From Intrasporangium flavum (GTDB taxonomy: Bacteria > Actinomycetota > Actinomycetes > Actinomycetales > Dermatophilaceae): DNA of 64,000 nucleotides. This document shows, one piece after another, positions 20,857-30,181 of this stretch. Position 1 is the stretch's first letter; each line of letters starts with the position of its first letter. Under the pieces are notes generated by a model. The model did not search any database, was not told the DNA's origin, and saw only the letters and a program-made list of their open reading frames with translations. The translations under genes and the position numbers were made by a program. Where the stretch lies: positions 62,001 to 126,000 of the forward strand of contig NZ_MLJO01000006.1 of the NCBI RefSeq assembly GCF_001956915.1, written 5' to 3'.

Positions 20857-21654
20857 TCAGCCCCCGCGACGACGACCGAGCAACCAGCCGAGGACGAGCC
20901 CGACGAGGGCCGCCCCGGCGTAGGGCGCGTAGCGCTGCACGAGCACGGGCAGCACCGCCGTGCCGAGGTCGAGGGCGTCGTCCTCGGGCTGGGGCGGTGC
21001 CGGGGCGACGGCCGGACGCGTCGGGCGCGGTGCAGCGGCCGGGGCCGCCGCGTCCTTGGTCGGGGCACCCGGCGCGGCCACGGGCGTCGCGGCAGCCCCG
21101 GGCGTCGTGGCCGTCGTTGCCGTCGCGGGAGGCGCCGCAGCGCCACCCGGCTCGAGGTCGACCGCCTCGGAGCCCGCGGGCTCGGGCGCGGGTTCTGCTG
21201 CGCCCGGACCGGCCTCGCCCAGCTGCTTCTCGATGCACGCGACGAACGCCTGGAGCAGCTTGTCCGAGACGTCCTGCATGACACCGCGGCCGAACTGCGC
21301 CGGCTTGCCCGTGACGGCGAGGTCGGTGGACACGTCGGCCCGGGTGCCGTCGCCGTCGGGTGCGAGCGCGACCGACACCGTGGCCCCGGCCGTGCCGTTG
21401 CCCCGCTTGTCCTTGCCCTTGGCCTCGATGACGGCGCGGTGCGCGGCGTCGTCGCGCTCGACGAACGAGCCCGACCCGGCGTAGACGAGCGCGATCGGAC
21501 CGAGCTTGACCTTGACCGTGCCGGAGAACCCGTCGTCGGTCACCTCGGTGACCGTCGCGCCGGGAAAGCAGCCGCCGACGCGCTCGAGGTCCATGAACAG
21601 GGCCCACGCGTCGTCGACCGAGGTCGGCACGGTGAAGGAGTGCGTCAGCTGCAT
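20857..21654 (-). CDS. coxG: CoxG-like SRPBCC membrane-anchored protein
   Basis: A 265-residue protein with an N-terminal SRPBCC/CoxG domain (about residues 1-150) including the FPGATVTEV segment seen in the family. An Ala/Pro-rich linker of about 80 residues follows, then a single C-terminal membrane helix ending in RRR. In carboxydotrophs CoxG anchors CO dehydrogenase to the membrane, and the layout here fits such a tether. It is the last gene of coxS-L-M-G, 7 bases after coxM. Confidence 0.85.
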   Translation of the reverse strand: MQLTHSFTVPTSVDDAWALFMDLERVGGCFPGATVTEVTDDGFSGTVKVKLGPIALVYAGSGSFVERDDAAHRAVIEAKGKDKRGNGTAGATVSVALAPDGDGTRADVSTDLAVTGKPAQFGRGVMQDVSDKLLQAFVACIEKQLGEAGPGAAEPAPEPAGSEAVDLEPGGAAAPPATATTATTPGAAATPVAAPGAPTKDAAAPAAAPRPTRPAVAPAPPQPEDDALDLGTAVLPVLVQRYAPYAGAALVGLVLGWLLGRRRGG

Positions 21655-21661
21655 CCGGCGA

Positions 21662-22519
21662 TCACGCCCCTGCCGCGGCGAGGACCGCCCGCCGCGTCAG
21701 CACCGTGGCGAGGTGCCGGCGGTAGTCGGCGTCGCCGTTGAGGTCCGAGGGCGGGTTGGTGCCCTCGGCGACGGACGCGACGGCCGCGCGGACCGCCTCG
21801 TCGGTGGCCTGCCTGCCGACGAGGGCCTCCTCGACGGCCTTGGCGCGCAAGGGTGTCGAGCCCATGTTCGTCAGGCCGACGCGGGCCTCGGCGATCGAGC
21901 CGCCGTCGGTGCGCACCGCCGCCGCGACCCCGACGATCGACCACTGGTGGCTGACGCGCACGAACTTCTCGTAGTGCGCGCCCCAGCCGGTGTGCTTCGG
22001 GATGCGGATCTGCGTCAGCAGCTCGCCGTCGCCGACCGCGGTGGTGAAGAGGTCCTCGAAGAAGTCGTCGGCCGCGACGGTGCGGGTGGTCCCGCCCGCC
22101 CCGGCGACGACGAGCTGCGCCCCGAGCGCGAGCGCCGGCGCCCCGACGTCGCCCGCCGGGTCGGCGTGCACGAGGGCTCCCCCGACGGTGCCGCGGTGGC
22201 GGATCTGCGGGTCGGCCACCGTGGCGATCGCCTTGGACAGCAGGGCCGCGTGCGTCGACACCAGCTCGGAGGCGAGCACCTCGGAGTACGGCGTCATGGC
22301 GCCGATGACGACGTGGTCGCCGTCCTCGGAAACGCCGCGCAGCTCGGCGATGCGGCCGAGGTCGACGATGACGCCGGGGGCGTTGAGCCGCATCCGCAGG
22401 ATCGGCAGGAGCGACTGGCCGCCGGCGAGGACCTTCGCCTCGTCACCGTGCTCGGCGAGCGCGGCGACGGCGTCGGCGACGGACTCGGGTGCCACGTAGT
22501 CGAACTCGGCGGGGATCAC
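21662..22519 (-). CDS. coxM: Molybdenum hydroxylase FAD-binding (medium) subunit
   Basis: The flavoprotein subunit that passes electrons from the iron-sulfur subunit to an acceptor. The 285-residue length is typical. FAD-contact motifs are AGGQSLLP (near residue 32) and the TVGGALVHADPAGD region. The start overlaps the coxL stop as ATGA. It is labelled coxM by position in the operon, but the same subunit type occurs in other aldehyde or purine hydroxylases. Confidence 0.9.
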   Translation of the reverse strand: MIPAEFDYVAPESVADAVAALAEHGDEAKVLAGGQSLLPILRMRLNAPGVIVDLGRIAELRGVSEDGDHVVIGAMTPYSEVLASELVSTHAALLSKAIATVADPQIRHRGTVGGALVHADPAGDVGAPALALGAQLVVAGAGGTTRTVAADDFFEDLFTTAVGDGELLTQIRIPKHTGWGAHYEKFVRVSHQWSIVGVAAAVRTDGGSIAEARVGLTNMGSTPLRAKAVEEALVGRQATDEAVRAAVASVAEGTNPPSDLNGDADYRRHLATVLTRRAVLAAAGA

Positions 22520-25002
22520 TGTCGGCTCCCTTCTGCGAGGCCGGCGGCCGGGTCGGCGTTCGGCGCGCCTTCGTCGAAGTGCGGCTGCGCGCCGCGCTCA
22601 CCCTCCGTGGTGACGGCCGCGCCCGCCTGGATGGCCTTCCAGACCCGCTCCGGCGTGCACGGCATGACGATGTCGTCGACGCCGAGGTGGCGCACCGCGT
22701 CGACCACCGCGTTGACGACGGCCGGCGTGGACGCGATGGCCCCGGCCTCGCCGACGCCCTTGGTGCCGAGCTTGGTGTACGTCGAGGGCGAGGTCGTGTG
22801 GTCGGTGACGAAGCTGATCGTGTCGGCCGTCGTGGGCAGCGTGTAGTCGACGAACGAGCCCGTGACGAGCGTGCCCTGCTCGTCGTACTCCGCGCCCTCC
22901 CACAGGGCCTGGGAGATGCCCTGGACGAGGCCGCCGTGCACCTGCCCCTCGACGATGAGCGGGTTGATGATCGTGCCGATGTCGTCGACGCACACGTACT
23001 TGCGCATCGTCGTCGCGCCCGTCTCGGTGTCGACCTCCATCGCGCACAGGTGGGTGCCGTGCGGGAAGGAGAAGTTCTCCGGGTCGAAGGTCGCGTCGGC
23101 GTCGATGCTCGGCTCGACGCCGTCGGGCAGGTTGTGGCCGGTCCACGTCGCGATCGCGACGTCGGCCATGCCGAGGCCCTTGTCGGTGCCCTTGACCCCG
23201 AAGCGACCACCGGTGAACTCGATGTCGTCGACGCTCGCCTCGAGCAGGTGCGCCGCGATCGGCTTCGCCTTCTCGATGACCTTGTCGGCGGCCCGGACCA
23301 CGGCCTCGGCCCCGACGACGAGCGAGCGCGAGCCGTAGGTGTCCATGCCCTTGGAGGCGATCTGCGTGTCGCCGTGCAGCACCTCGACGTCCTCGAACGG
23401 CACGCCCAGGCGGTCGGCGACGATCTGGCTCCAGGCCGTCTCGTGGCCCTGGCCGTGCGGGGAGGTGCCGGTGAGGACCTCCACCTTGCCGGTGGCCAGC
23501 ACCCGGATGCTCGCCGACTCCCAGCCGCCCGCGGCGTAGTTGAGGGCGCCGAGGATCCGCGAGGGCGCGAGGCCGCACATCTCGGTGAACGTCGAGATGC
23601 CGATGCCCAGCTGCACCGGGTCGCCGGACTCCCGGCGTCGCGCCTGCTCGGCGCGCAGCTCGTCGTAGCCGAAGAGCTCCTTGGCCCTGGCCGTCGCGGC
23701 CTCGTAGTTGCCGGAGTCGTAGGTCATGCCCGCCACGGTCGTGAACGGGAACTCCTCGTGCGTGATCCAGTTCTTCTCGCGGATCTGCAGGGGGTCGACG
23801 CCGACCTCGACGGCGAGCTCGTCCATGAGCCGCTCGATGGCGTACGTCGCCTCGGGGCGCCCGGCCCCGCGGTACGCGTCGACCCACGTCTTGTTCGTCA
23901 GCAGCGTGCGGACGGTGAAGTGGTAGGCGTCGAACTTGTAGATCGAGTTGAACATCCACGCGCCGAGCACCGGCACGCCGCCGCCGACGAGACCGACGTA
24001 CGCGCCGAGGTCGGCGAGCAGCTCGACCTTGAGGCCGGTGACCGTGCCGTCCTTCTCGGCGGCGAGCGTCAGCTTCTGCCACTGGTCACGGCCGTGGTGG
24101 CCCGAGAGGAGGGACTCCGAGCGGGTCTCGGTGTACTTGCAGGGCTTGCCGACGAGCCGCGCCACGGCGACGGTCGCGAACTCCTCCGGCGTCGTCTGCA
24201 GCTTGCCGCCGAAACCGCCGCCGACGTCGGGCGCGATGACCCGCACCTTGGACTCGGGCATGCCGGTGGTGGCGGCGACGAGGAACTTGAGGATGTGCGG
24301 CACCTGCGTCGAGGTCCACACGGTCAGCTGCTCGCCGGTCGGGTCGCACACGGTCGAGCGGGGCTCCATGAAGGCGGGCAGCAGCCGCTGCTGGCGGTAC
24401 TCCCGCTCGATGAGGATGCCGCCCTCGCGGGCCTTGGCGATGGCCTCCTCGACGTCGGTGCCCGATCCCTGCGCGGCCGAGTCGAGCGTCCAGACGGCGC
24501 TCGTGTTGGTGCCGAGGTCGGGGTGGGCGAGCACCTCGTCCGTCGCGGCCTCCTTGAGGTCGAGGACCGCGGGCAGCTCCTCGTAGTCGACGTCGACGAG
24601 CTCGGCGGCGTCGCGGGCGGCCGCCGCGCTGCGGGCCACGACGACGGCGACGATCTCGCCGGCGCACGCGACGTGCTCGACGACGATCGGCAGGTGGTCG
24701 GGCGTCTTCTGCTCGGCGTTGAGCGGCCAGGCGGTGGCGACGAGGCCCTGCTTGCCCTCGACGTCGGCGCCCGTGACGACGGCGACGACGCCCGGGGCGG
24801 CCTTGGCCGTTGCCGTGTCGATGGACGTGATCCGGGCGTGCGCGAACGGGCTGCGCACCATGGCGAGGTGGAGCATGCCGGGCAGCTGGATGTTGTCGGT
24901 CCAGCGGGTGCGGCCGGTGATGAGGCGCTGGTCCTCCTTGCGGCGTCGGGCCCTGCCGATCTCGCCGCCGGCCTCGGTGGGCCGGTCCTCGGTGACGGTC
25001 AT
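22516..25002 (-). CDS. coxL: Form II CoxL-like molybdenum hydroxylase large subunit
   Basis: The 828-residue catalytic subunit of the xanthine-oxidase family, binding molybdopterin cytosine dinucleotide. The active-site loop reads AYRGAGR (residues 376-382), the signature of form II CoxL, not the AYXCSFR of form I enzymes proven to oxidise CO. The GGGFGGK cofactor motif (about 261) and the catalytic Glu in GVGEAG (about 752) are present. It should hydroxylate a small substrate at a Mo=S centre, but CO oxidation is not supported. It overlaps coxS and coxM by 4 bases each. The mobA, coxD, coxE and xdhC homologues 4 kb away probably mature it. Confidence 0.92.
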   Translation of the reverse strand: MTVTEDRPTEAGGEIGRARRRKEDQRLITGRTRWTDNIQLPGMLHLAMVRSPFAHARITSIDTATAKAAPGVVAVVTGADVEGKQGLVATAWPLNAEQKTPDHLPIVVEHVACAGEIVAVVVARSAAAARDAAELVDVDYEELPAVLDLKEAATDEVLAHPDLGTNTSAVWTLDSAAQGSGTDVEEAIAKAREGGILIEREYRQQRLLPAFMEPRSTVCDPTGEQLTVWTSTQVPHILKFLVAATTGMPESKVRVIAPDVGGGFGGKLQTTPEEFATVAVARLVGKPCKYTETRSESLLSGHHGRDQWQKLTLAAEKDGTVTGLKVELLADLGAYVGLVGGGVPVLGAWMFNSIYKFDAYHFTVRTLLTNKTWVDAYRGAGRPEATYAIERLMDELAVEVGVDPLQIREKNWITHEEFPFTTVAGMTYDSGNYEAATARAKELFGYDELRAEQARRRESGDPVQLGIGISTFTEMCGLAPSRILGALNYAAGGWESASIRVLATGKVEVLTGTSPHGQGHETAWSQIVADRLGVPFEDVEVLHGDTQIASKGMDTYGSRSLVVGAEAVVRAADKVIEKAKPIAAHLLEASVDDIEFTGGRFGVKGTDKGLGMADVAIATWTGHNLPDGVEPSIDADATFDPENFSFPHGTHLCAMEVDTETGATTMRKYVCVDDIGTIINPLIVEGQVHGGLVQGISQALWEGAEYDEQGTLVTGSFVDYTLPTTADTISFVTDHTTSPSTYTKLGTKGVGEAGAIASTPAVVNAVVDAVRHLGVDDIVMPCTPERVWKAIQAGAAVTTEGERGAQPHFDEGAPNADPAAGLAEGSRQ

Positions 25003-25481
25003 GACGACACCGCCTTCGAGCTGAGGTCCGCGGCTGCCTGCTGCACGGCCTTGACGATGTTGTGGTAGCCCGTGCAGCGGCAGAGGTTGCCCTCGAGGCC
25101 CTCGCGGATCTGCTCCTCGCTCGGGTCGGGGTTCTCCCGCAGCACGTCGCAGGCCTGCATGATCATGCCCGGCGTGCAGTAGCCGCACTGGAGGGCGTGG
25201 CACTCGTGGAAGGCCTTCTGGACGGGGTGGAGCTCGCCGTCGGTGGCCAGCCCCTCGATGGTGGTGACCTCGTGGCCGTCCGCCTGCACGGCGAGGACGT
25301 TGCACGACTTGACGCTCGTGCCGTCGAGGTGGACGGTGCACGCACCGCAGTTGCTCGTGTCGCACCCGATGACGGTCCCGGTCTTGCCGAGCGTCTCGCG
25401 CAGGTACTGGACCAGCAAGGTCCTGGGCTCGACGTCGTCGGAGTAGCTGACCCCGTCGACGTTCACGGTGATTCGGGTCAT
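24999..25481 (-). CDS. coxS: Molybdenum hydroxylase [2Fe-2S] (small) subunit
   Basis: The electron-transfer subunit with two [2Fe-2S] clusters. The 160-residue product has a plant-ferredoxin-like N-terminal cluster motif, [16 protein letters not shown] with a later Cys in VKSCNV. The C-terminal helical cluster motif is [10 protein letters not shown] followed by LCRCTGY. First gene of the operon; its promoter must lie in the 158-base gap to the divergent aldo/keto reductase gene. Confidence 0.93.
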   Translation of the reverse strand: MTRITVNVDGVSYSDDVEPRTLLVQYLRETLGKTGTVIGCDTSNCGACTVHLDGTSVKSCNVLAVQADGHEVTTIEGLATDGELHPVQKAFHECHALQCGYCTPGMIMQACDVLRENPDPSEEQIREGLEGNLCRCTGYHNIVKAVQQAAADLSSKAVSS

Positions 25482-25639
25482 TCGATGTGTCCTCCTGCCG
25501 CGCTGCAGTTGACTTCCCCACGGTGAGTCTTTGTCAGAAGTGGCCCGCGCACAAGAGTTTCTGTCGATGTGGCCCGGCGGGGCCTCATGTCCTCGACCCG
25601 ACCTCGTCGCCGGCGCCCCTTCCCGGCAGACTGTCGGGC

Positions 25640-26683
25640 ATGACGTTCCACGCCGACGACTACCAGGCGCTCCGCTCGCGCTACGACTCGATGACCTACC
25701 GCCGGACCGGTCGCTCCGGCCTCGACCTGCCGGCCGTCTCCCTCGGCCTGTGGCACAACTTCGGCGACGACGTGCCCCTCGACAACCAGCGCGCGACGCT
25801 GCGTCGGGCCTTCGACCTCGGCGTCACGCACTTCGACCTCGCCAACAACTACGGCCCGCCCTACGGCAGCGCCGAGCGCAACTTCGGCACGATCTTCGCC
25901 CAGGACTTCAAGCGCTACCGCGACGAGCTGGTCATCAGCAGCAAGGCCGGCTACGACATGTGGCCCGGGCCGTACGGCCAAGGCGGCGGCAGCCGCAAGT
26001 ACGTCCTCGCCTCGCTCGACCAGTCGCTGCAGCGGATGGGCCTCGACTACGTCGACGTCTTCTACAGCCACCGCTTCGACGAGACGACCCCGCTCGAGGA
26101 GACGATGGGCGCGCTCGACACCGCGGTCCGCTCGGGCCGCGCCCTCTACGCCGGCATCTCGAGCTACTCCGGCCCGCGCACCCGCGAGGCGATCGAGATC
26201 CTCCGCTCGATGGGCACGCCGCTGCTCATCCACCAGCCGAGCTACTCGATGCTCAACCGCTGGGTCGAGGAGGACCTGCTCGACGTGCTCGGCGAGGAGG
26301 GCGTCGGCTGCATCGCGTTCAGCCCGCTCGCGCAGGGCATGCTCACCGACAAGTACCTCAACGGCGTCCCCGAGGGCTCGCGTGCGTCGCAGGGCAAGTC
26401 CCTGTCGACCGACCTGCTCACCGACCAGAACCTCACGCACATCCGCGCCCTCGACGCGATGGCCAAGGACCGCGGGCAGTCGCTGGCCCAGATGGCCCTG
26501 GCCTGGATCCTGCGCGACGAGCGCGTCACCTCGGTGCTCATCGGCGCGTCGTCGGTGCGGCAGCTGGAGAACAGCCTCGGCTGCCTCGACAACCTCGCCT
26601 TCAGCGACGAGGAGCTGGCCACGATCGACCAGCACGCCGTCGAGGGCGGTATCAACCTCTGGAAGACCTCCAGCGCCCACTGA
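25640..26683 (+). CDS. Aldo/keto reductase, YghZ-like
   Basis: An NADPH-dependent reductase with a TIM-barrel fold, 347 residues. It resembles E. coli YghZ (L-glyceraldehyde-3-phosphate reductase) and potassium-channel beta-subunit relatives, which share the [23 protein letters not shown] opening. The catalytic set appears as Asp in HFDLANNYG, Tyr in the same motif, Lys in ISSKAGYDM and His in FYSHRFD. The in-frame region upstream of the ATG at 25640 lacks family sequence. It diverges from coxS. Confidence 0.92.
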   Translation: MTFHADDYQALRSRYDSMTYRRTGRSGLDLPAVSLGLWHNFGDDVPLDNQRATLRRAFDLGVTHFDLANNYGPPYGSAERNFGTIFAQDFKRYRDELVISSKAGYDMWPGPYGQGGGSRKYVLASLDQSLQRMGLDYVDVFYSHRFDETTPLEETMGALDTAVRSGRALYAGISSYSGPRTREAIEILRSMGTPLLIHQPSYSMLNRWVEEDLLDVLGEEGVGCIAFSPLAQGMLTDKYLNGVPEGSRASQGKSLSTDLLTDQNLTHIRALDAMAKDRGQSLAQMALAWILRDERVTSVLIGASSVRQLENSLGCLDNLAFSDEELATIDQHAVEGGINLWKTSSAH

Positions 26684-26701
26684 CGAGGCGGCGCTTCGCG
26701 G

Positions 26702-26769
26702 CAGCGGCTGCGCTTCGCGTCACGAGCCGCCGGGAGACCGGTAGCTCAGGCCCCGAAGCGCGGCCGCTG
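26702..26769. repeat. Inverted repeat between convergent genes
   Basis: Two 16-base arms (26702-26717 and 26754-26769) are complementary except for one position, with 36 bases between them. The decamer GCGCTTCGCG occurs twice at 26691-26718. It may end transcription of the aldo/keto reductase and the oncoming desaturase gene. Confidence 0.5.
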
Positions 26770-26805
26770 TTGCAAACGGCAGGCTGAGGGCGCGGCCGGT
26801 TCGGC

Positions 26806-27645
26806 TCAGGCGGTGGCCCGGCCGCCGGGCCGCCAGCCCGGGCCGCGCATCAGGTACCCGACGCGGTCGCGCCACGACCTCGCGGCCCGCACGTCGCCCC
26901 AGATCGACGCGTACTCGTGCGTCGCGACGACGAGCGGGTTGTACGTGCGCAGCTGGGTCGTCAGGCCGTAGACGACGCGGTCGCCCTCGGGCTCGAACGA
27001 GCGGAACAGTCGGTCCCAGACGATGAGGATGCCGCCGTAGTTGCGGTCGAGGTAGGCGTTGTTCGTGCCGTGGTGCACCCGGTGGTGCGAGGGCGTGTTC
27101 ATGACCAGCTCGACCGGACGCCAGAGGGTTCCGACGCGCTCGGTGTGCAGGAAGAACTGGTAGAGCAGCGAGATCGACTGCTGCAGGAAGATCGCCCACG
27201 GCGGCACGCCGAGCAGCGCGAGCGGCGCCCAGAACGGCACTCCGCCGAACGGCGTCCACGTCTGGCGCAGCGCGGTCGAGAGGTTGTAGCGCTGGCTCGA
27301 GTGGTGCACGACGTGGCTGGCCCAGAGGATCCGCACCTCGTGGTGGGCGCGGTGGTACCAGTAGTAGGCGAGGTCCTCGGCCAGGAAGATGACGATCCAC
27401 GTCCACCAGATCGCGGTGTCGAGGCGCAGCGGGCTCAGCTCGTAGAGGGCGGCGTACACGACGAGCTGGATGGCCTTGTAGAGCACGCCGACCCCGACGC
27501 TGCCGAGGCCCATCGCCAGGCTCGTGAACGTGTCGCGCACCTCGTAGCCGACCTCGTCGTCGTCCGGCGCGAACCACAGCGAGGCCACCTCGACGACGAT
27601 GAAGAGCACGAAGAACGGGACCGCGGCGAGGATGAGGTCGACCAT
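26806..27645 (-). CDS. Sterol desaturase / fatty acid hydroxylase family membrane protein
   Basis: A 279-residue integral membrane di-iron protein. Four or more hydrophobic segments surround the histidine clusters HRAHH, HVVHHSS and HRVHHG, the iron ligands of this family. Substrates in bacteria are lipids or sterol-like molecules, not known here. The ATG overlaps the stop of the GntR gene by one base (TGATG), so regulator and enzyme form an operon. Confidence 0.9.
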   Translation of the reverse strand: MVDLILAAVPFFVLFIVVEVASLWFAPDDDEVGYEVRDTFTSLAMGLGSVGVGVLYKAIQLVVYAALYELSPLRLDTAIWWTWIVIFLAEDLAYYWYHRAHHEVRILWASHVVHHSSQRYNLSTALRQTWTPFGGVPFWAPLALLGVPPWAIFLQQSISLLYQFFLHTERVGTLWRPVELVMNTPSHHRVHHGTNNAYLDRNYGGILIVWDRLFRSFEPEGDRVVYGLTTQLRTYNPLVVATHEYASIWGDVRAARSWRDRVGYLMRGPGWRPGGRATA

Positions 27646-28382
27646 CACGCCCCCTTGGCGCCGGTGCCGGTGAGGCCCGCGCCGGCCTCGAGCGAGGCCC
27701 ACACGTCGAGGGCCTGGCACAGGATGGCGTCGGCGAGCCGGGCGGCCTCCTCGGCCTCGCCCGTTGCGACGGCCGCGGCCAGCGGCCCGTGCGGGAGCAG
27801 GTCGGCCCGGTCGGCCGCGAGCAGCGCCTCCATCGCCTCGGGACGGGCGTCGATGGCGTGGAGCAGAGAGTTGAGCGCGAGGCGGAACGCGAGGTTGCCG
27901 GACGCCTCGACGACCTCGAGCCAGAAGGCGCGGTCGGCGTCGGGGTGGGTCGTGTCGTCGTAGGCGCCGGCTGCAGCGACGACGCGCTCGCGCGCCTCGG
28001 GGGTGGCCCGCTCGGCAGCGAGCCGGGCGGCGTCGACGCCGATGCACCGACGCATCTCGAGGCCGTCGCGCAGCACGGCGGGGTCGAGGGCGTCGGCCGA
28101 GCGGGCGAGGTGGGCGAGCAGGTCGAGGCCGGCGCTGCTGCGCACGTCGAGGACGCGGGTACCCCCGCCGTGGACGACGCGCACGAAGCCGGCCGCCTGG
28201 AGGCGCTGGAGCGCCTCGCGCACGGCGTGCCGGTTGACGGCGAACGACGCGGCGAGCTCGCGCTCGGGCGGGAGCGAGTCGCCGGGAGCGAAGCGACCCG
28301 TCAGGACGGCGTCACGCAGCTCGGCGAAGACCTCGTCGGACACCGAGCGACGCGCCACGGGGGTGAATCCACGCTGACTCAT
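27645..28382 (-). CDS. GntR-family regulator, FadR subfamily
   Basis: A 245-residue repressor with an N-terminal winged helix-turn-helix (DEVFAELRDAVLTGRFAPGDSLPPERELAASFAVNRHAVREAL) and a C-terminal helical FCD domain that binds an organic acid or acyl ligand. The ATG at 28382 is taken because the winged helix begins shortly after it. It is translationally joined to the sterol desaturase gene and diverges from a thioesterase gene. Repeated TTGGNCCA boxes in the gap suggest control of itself and perhaps of the thioesterase. Confidence 0.9.
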   Translation of the reverse strand: MSQRGFTPVARRSVSDEVFAELRDAVLTGRFAPGDSLPPERELAASFAVNRHAVREALQRLQAAGFVRVVHGGGTRVLDVRSSAGLDLLAHLARSADALDPAVLRDGLEMRRCIGVDAARLAAERATPEARERVVAAAGAYDDTTHPDADRAFWLEVVEASGNLAFRLALNSLLHAIDARPEAMEALLAADRADLLPHGPLAAAVATGEAEEAARLADAILCQALDVWASLEAGAGLTGTGAKGA

Positions 28383-28401
28383 GCGCGCCAGCCTGCCCGA
28401 C

Positions 28402-28435
28402 AATTGGCCCACTCATCAAGAGGTTGGACCAAATT
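28402..28435. promoter_or_regulatory. Candidate FadR/GntR operator pair
   Basis: Two TTGGNCCA boxes (from 28404 and 28424) lie exactly 20 bases apart, each bordered by AATT or AAATT on the outer side. They sit in the 85-base gap between the GntR gene and the divergent thioesterase gene. Confidence 0.5.
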
Positions 28436-28454
28436 CGTGACGTGCGTCGCCCGG

Positions 28455-28460
28455 TAGGTT
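28455..28460 (+). promoter_or_regulatory. -10 element (TAGGTT)
   Basis: TAGGTT ends 7 bases before the GTG at 28468, consistent with leaderless transcription from beside the GntR operator. Confidence 0.5.
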
Positions 28461-28467
28461 GGCGGCC

Positions 28468-28971
28468 GTGCCCGACAGCGACGTCAGCCCGTCCACCCCC
28501 CTGAGCAGCGCCCTCAGCATCCAGGAGCGCCTCTACCCCGACCTGCCGTGCTTCGGCTGCGGGCAGGCCAACGACCGTGGCCTCAAGCTGCGCAGCCACC
28601 CCCTCGGCGACACCGCCGCCGACGGCGTCACCGCGACGTTCACGCCCTGGCCCGAGCACGACAACGGCCTCGGCTACCTCAACGGCGGCATCATCGGCAC
28701 CGTCCTCGACTGCCACAGCGCCGCCGCCGTCATGCTCGAGGCCGAGCGCGGCGGCTGGCCGCCCCTGCCCGGGGCCGACCTCTCCTACGTCACGGCCGGC
28801 CTCGACGTGCGCTACCTGCGCCCGGCCCCGCTGCACGACACCGTCGAGCTGTTCGCGACGGTCGTCGAGGCGTCCGAGCCGCAGATGACCGTCGAGGTGC
28901 AGCTGCGCTTCGACGGCAAGGTGCGCGCGCAGGCCACGGCGTTGTGGAAGCGGTGGCGCCCGCGCACCTGA
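28468..28971 (+). CDS. Hotdog-fold thioesterase (PaaI-like)
   Basis: A 167-residue acyl-CoA thioesterase-like protein. The motif PCFGCGQANDRGLKL and the helix LNGGIIGTVLDCHSAAAV are typical of the PaaI/4HBT hotdog family, which hydrolyses acyl-CoA thioesters. The GTG at 28468 is preferred to a TTG at 28459 because it follows a -10 box at the usual distance. The divergent GntR/FadR regulator and its operator boxes suggest control by an acyl compound. Confidence 0.85.
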   Translation: MPDSDVSPSTPLSSALSIQERLYPDLPCFGCGQANDRGLKLRSHPLGDTAADGVTATFTPWPEHDNGLGYLNGGIIGTVLDCHSAAAVMLEAERGGWPPLPGADLSYVTAGLDVRYLRPAPLHDTVELFATVVEASEPQMTVEVQLRFDGKVRAQATALWKRWRPRT

Positions 28972-28975
28972 CCGG

Positions 28976-30181
28976 TCAGCCCGACGTCGCCAACGCGTCG
29001 GGCTCGGTGTCGTGGGCGGGATGGTGGTGGTGGATCGGGCCGTCGAGCCCGCCGAGGCGCTCGCCACCCCCGCCCCACCGCAGCGCGATGATCTCGGCGG
29101 CGATCGACACGGCCGTCTCCTCGGGCGTGCGGGCGCCGAGGTCGAGCCCGATCGGTGAGCTCATCCGGGCCAGCTCGGCCTCGGTGAGCCCGGCCTCGCG
29201 CAGCCGCGCCAGCCGGTCCTCGTGGGTGCGCCGCGATCCCATCGCCCCGATGTAGGCGACCTCGGGCAGGCGCAGCGCCACCTCGAGCAGCGGCACGTCG
29301 AACTTCGGGTCGTGGGTCAGCACCGCGATGACGGTGCGGGAGTCGACGCGTCCGGCCTCGACCTCGGCGGCGAGGTAGTCGTGCGGCCACGTGACGACGA
29401 CCTCGTCGGCGCCCGGGAAGCGCGAGGCGGTCGCGAAGACGGGACGCGCGTCGCACACGGTGACGCGGTAGCCGAGGAACCCGCCGACGCGGGCCACCGC
29501 GGCGGCGAAGTCGATCGCGCCGAAGACGAGCATCCGCGGCTTCGGCGCGTGCGAGGCGACGAAGACCCGCAGGCCCTCGCCCCGACGCTCCCCGTCGGGG
29601 CCGTAGGTCAACGTGCCCGTCGTGCCCTGGGCGAGCATGCCGCGCGCGTCGTCGCGGACGGCGTCGTCGGCGCGCTCGCTGCCGAGCGTCGACGCGTGGG
29701 CGGCGGCGTGTCCGGGGGTGGCGGGCTCGGCGTCGTCACCCTCCTCGGGGCGCACGACGAGGCGCCGACCGACCCACGCCGGGTCGGGGTGGTCGATGAC
29801 GGTGGCCACGGCGACCGGCCGGCCGGCCTCGATGTCGGCCGCGACCTCGCCAAGCTCGGGGAAGGTGTCGCGGGAGACCTTCTCGACGAAGACGTCGAGG
29901 ATGCCGCCGCACGTCAGGCCGACGGCGAACGCGTCGTCGTCGCTGACGCCGTAGCGCTGCAGCACGGGTGTGCCGGTGGCGACGACCTCCTGGCCGAGCT
30001 CGTACACCGCGCCCTCGACGCAGCCGCCCGACACCGAGCCGACGGCCTCGCCGCCCGGCCCCACGAGCATCGACGCGCCGGCCTGGCGCGGGGCCGAGCG
30101 CCACGTGCCGACGACGGTGCCGACCCCGACGGTCTCGCCGGCCGACCACCACCGCATCAGGTCCGAGAGCACCTCACGCAC
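28976..30181 (-). CDS. xdhC: XdhC/CoxI-family maturation factor
   Basis: XdhC-type proteins bind the molybdenum cofactor and protect or sulfurate it before insertion into xanthine-oxidase-family enzymes. The 401-residue product has the N-terminal XdhC_CoxI domain (VGSVSGGCVEGAVYEL, GLTCGGILDVFVE) and a C-terminal Rossmann domain (RMLVFGAIDFAAAVARVGGFLGY, YIGAMGSRRTHEDR). A charged insert separates them. It is the last gene of the mobA-coxD-coxE-xdhC run and overlaps coxE by 8 bases. The obvious client is the form II CoxSLM enzyme encoded 3.5 kb away. Confidence 0.9.
   Translation of the reverse strand: MREVLSDLMRWWSAGETVGVGTVVGTWRSAPRQAGASMLVGPGGEAVGSVSGGCVEGAVYELGQEVVATGTPVLQRYGVSDDDAFAVGLTCGGILDVFVEKVSRDTFPELGEVAADIEAGRPVAVATVIDHPDPAWVGRRLVVRPEEGDDAEPATPGHAAAHASTLGSERADDAVRDDARGMLAQGTTGTLTYGPDGERRGEGLRVFVASHAPKPRMLVFGAIDFAAAVARVGGFLGYRVTVCDARPVFATASRFPGADEVVVTWPHDYLAAEVEAGRVDSRTVIAVLTHDPKFDVPLLEVALRLPEVAYIGAMGSRRTHEDRLARLREAGLTEAELARMSSPIGLDLGARTPEETAVSIAAEIIALRWGGGGERLGGLDGPIHHHHPAHDTEPDALATSG

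Noticed and set aside
22516..25481. Calling the operon an aerobic CO dehydrogenase
   Set aside because: The active-site loop is the form II AYRGAGR type, so CO oxidation cannot be claimed from sequence.
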